From a virus: a stretch of DNA of 44,937 bases. The stretch spans positions 1 through 44,937 of the IMG/VR virus record IMGVR_UViG_3300035156_000227, one strand, 5' to 3'. A program made the position numbers and the translations under genes. Under the pieces are notes generated by a model. It was not told the DNA's origin. It made no database searches and saw only the letters and a list, made by a program, of their open reading frames with translations. This document shows positions 44,869 through 44,937 of this stretch, piece by piece (the first letter of the stretch is position 1; each line of letters begins with the position of its first letter).

Positions 44869-44937
44869 CCTGCAGATCGATTCAGGCTGCAGGCAGCGCA
44901 GTTACCCGTCACACTCCTCCACTTCCCACCCGCTCCG
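44869..44937. other. Host flank, no gene seen
   Basis: Sequence after the tRNA; contains a CTGCAG-bearing inverted repeat (CCTGCAG...CTGCAGG) that may terminate tRNA transcription. Too short for more. Confidence 0.4.

Overview
The window holds one complete integrated temperate siphophage of about 44.7 kb, with short chromosomal flanks on both sides (1-102 and 44821-44937). The host looks like a GC-rich betaproteobacterium, possibly Burkholderiales/Oxalobacteraceae. That placement rests on base composition, CCA-encoding tRNA genes and the style of the genes, so it is low confidence. The prophage boundaries are clear. A 10-bp core, GGACTTAAAA, occurs at 103-112 and 44811-44820. The 5' half of a host tRNA-Leu(UAA) gene lies left of the element and the matching 3' half lies right of it. 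Integration therefore cuts the host tRNA inside its anticodon loop and does not rebuild it. The phage carries its own complete tRNA-Leu(UAA) gene next to the integrase (1639-1723, minus strand), which is a likely replacement.

Left to right: (1) tyrosine integrase and replacement tRNA (283-1723). (2) Early/replication region (about 2.1-10.2 kb): a TrfA-like initiator preceded by four iteron-like repeats, a nuclease-less terminase ATPase paralogue, an Rnl2-type RNA ligase, an ERF recombinase and many small unknown genes. Most transcription units here are separated by a terminator followed at once by a conserved promoter cassette with a tandem TTGCGCG box 38 bp upstream of a TATAC/TACAC -10. (3) Accessory region (10.2-19.4 kb): a minus-strand block with a HEPN-like protein and a DUF4238 protein, many tiny membrane proteins, a T-poor repeat-rich non-coding kilobase, a second HEPN-like protein and four tRNA genes (Asn, Asp, Glu and an odd Arg). 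(4) Packaging and head genes (19.9-27.0 kb): TerS, TerL and Mu-like portal, gpG, gpI, decoration, capsid, gp36 and gp37. (5) Long-tail genes (27.1-41.3 kb): tube, frameshifted chaperones, tape measure, a GTA-like distal-tail/peptidase/host-specificity set and fibre or Kelch-like proteins. (6) Lysis (41.3-43.05 kb): membrane/coiled-coil protein, endolysin, holin-like protein, Rz and Rz1. (7) A right-end cargo block (43.1-44.6 kb) under the same cassette promoters, including a PD-(D/E)XK-like nuclease.

The head proteins follow the Mu order, but there is no transposase and no sheath, so this is an integrase-type siphophage with a mosaic virion. I found no CI-type repressor, Cro or antiterminator, so lysogeny control is unexplained. 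The most unusual points are the tRNA replacement, the terminase paralogue with a lost Walker lysine, the repeated promoter cassettes and the plasmid-type initiator with repeats.
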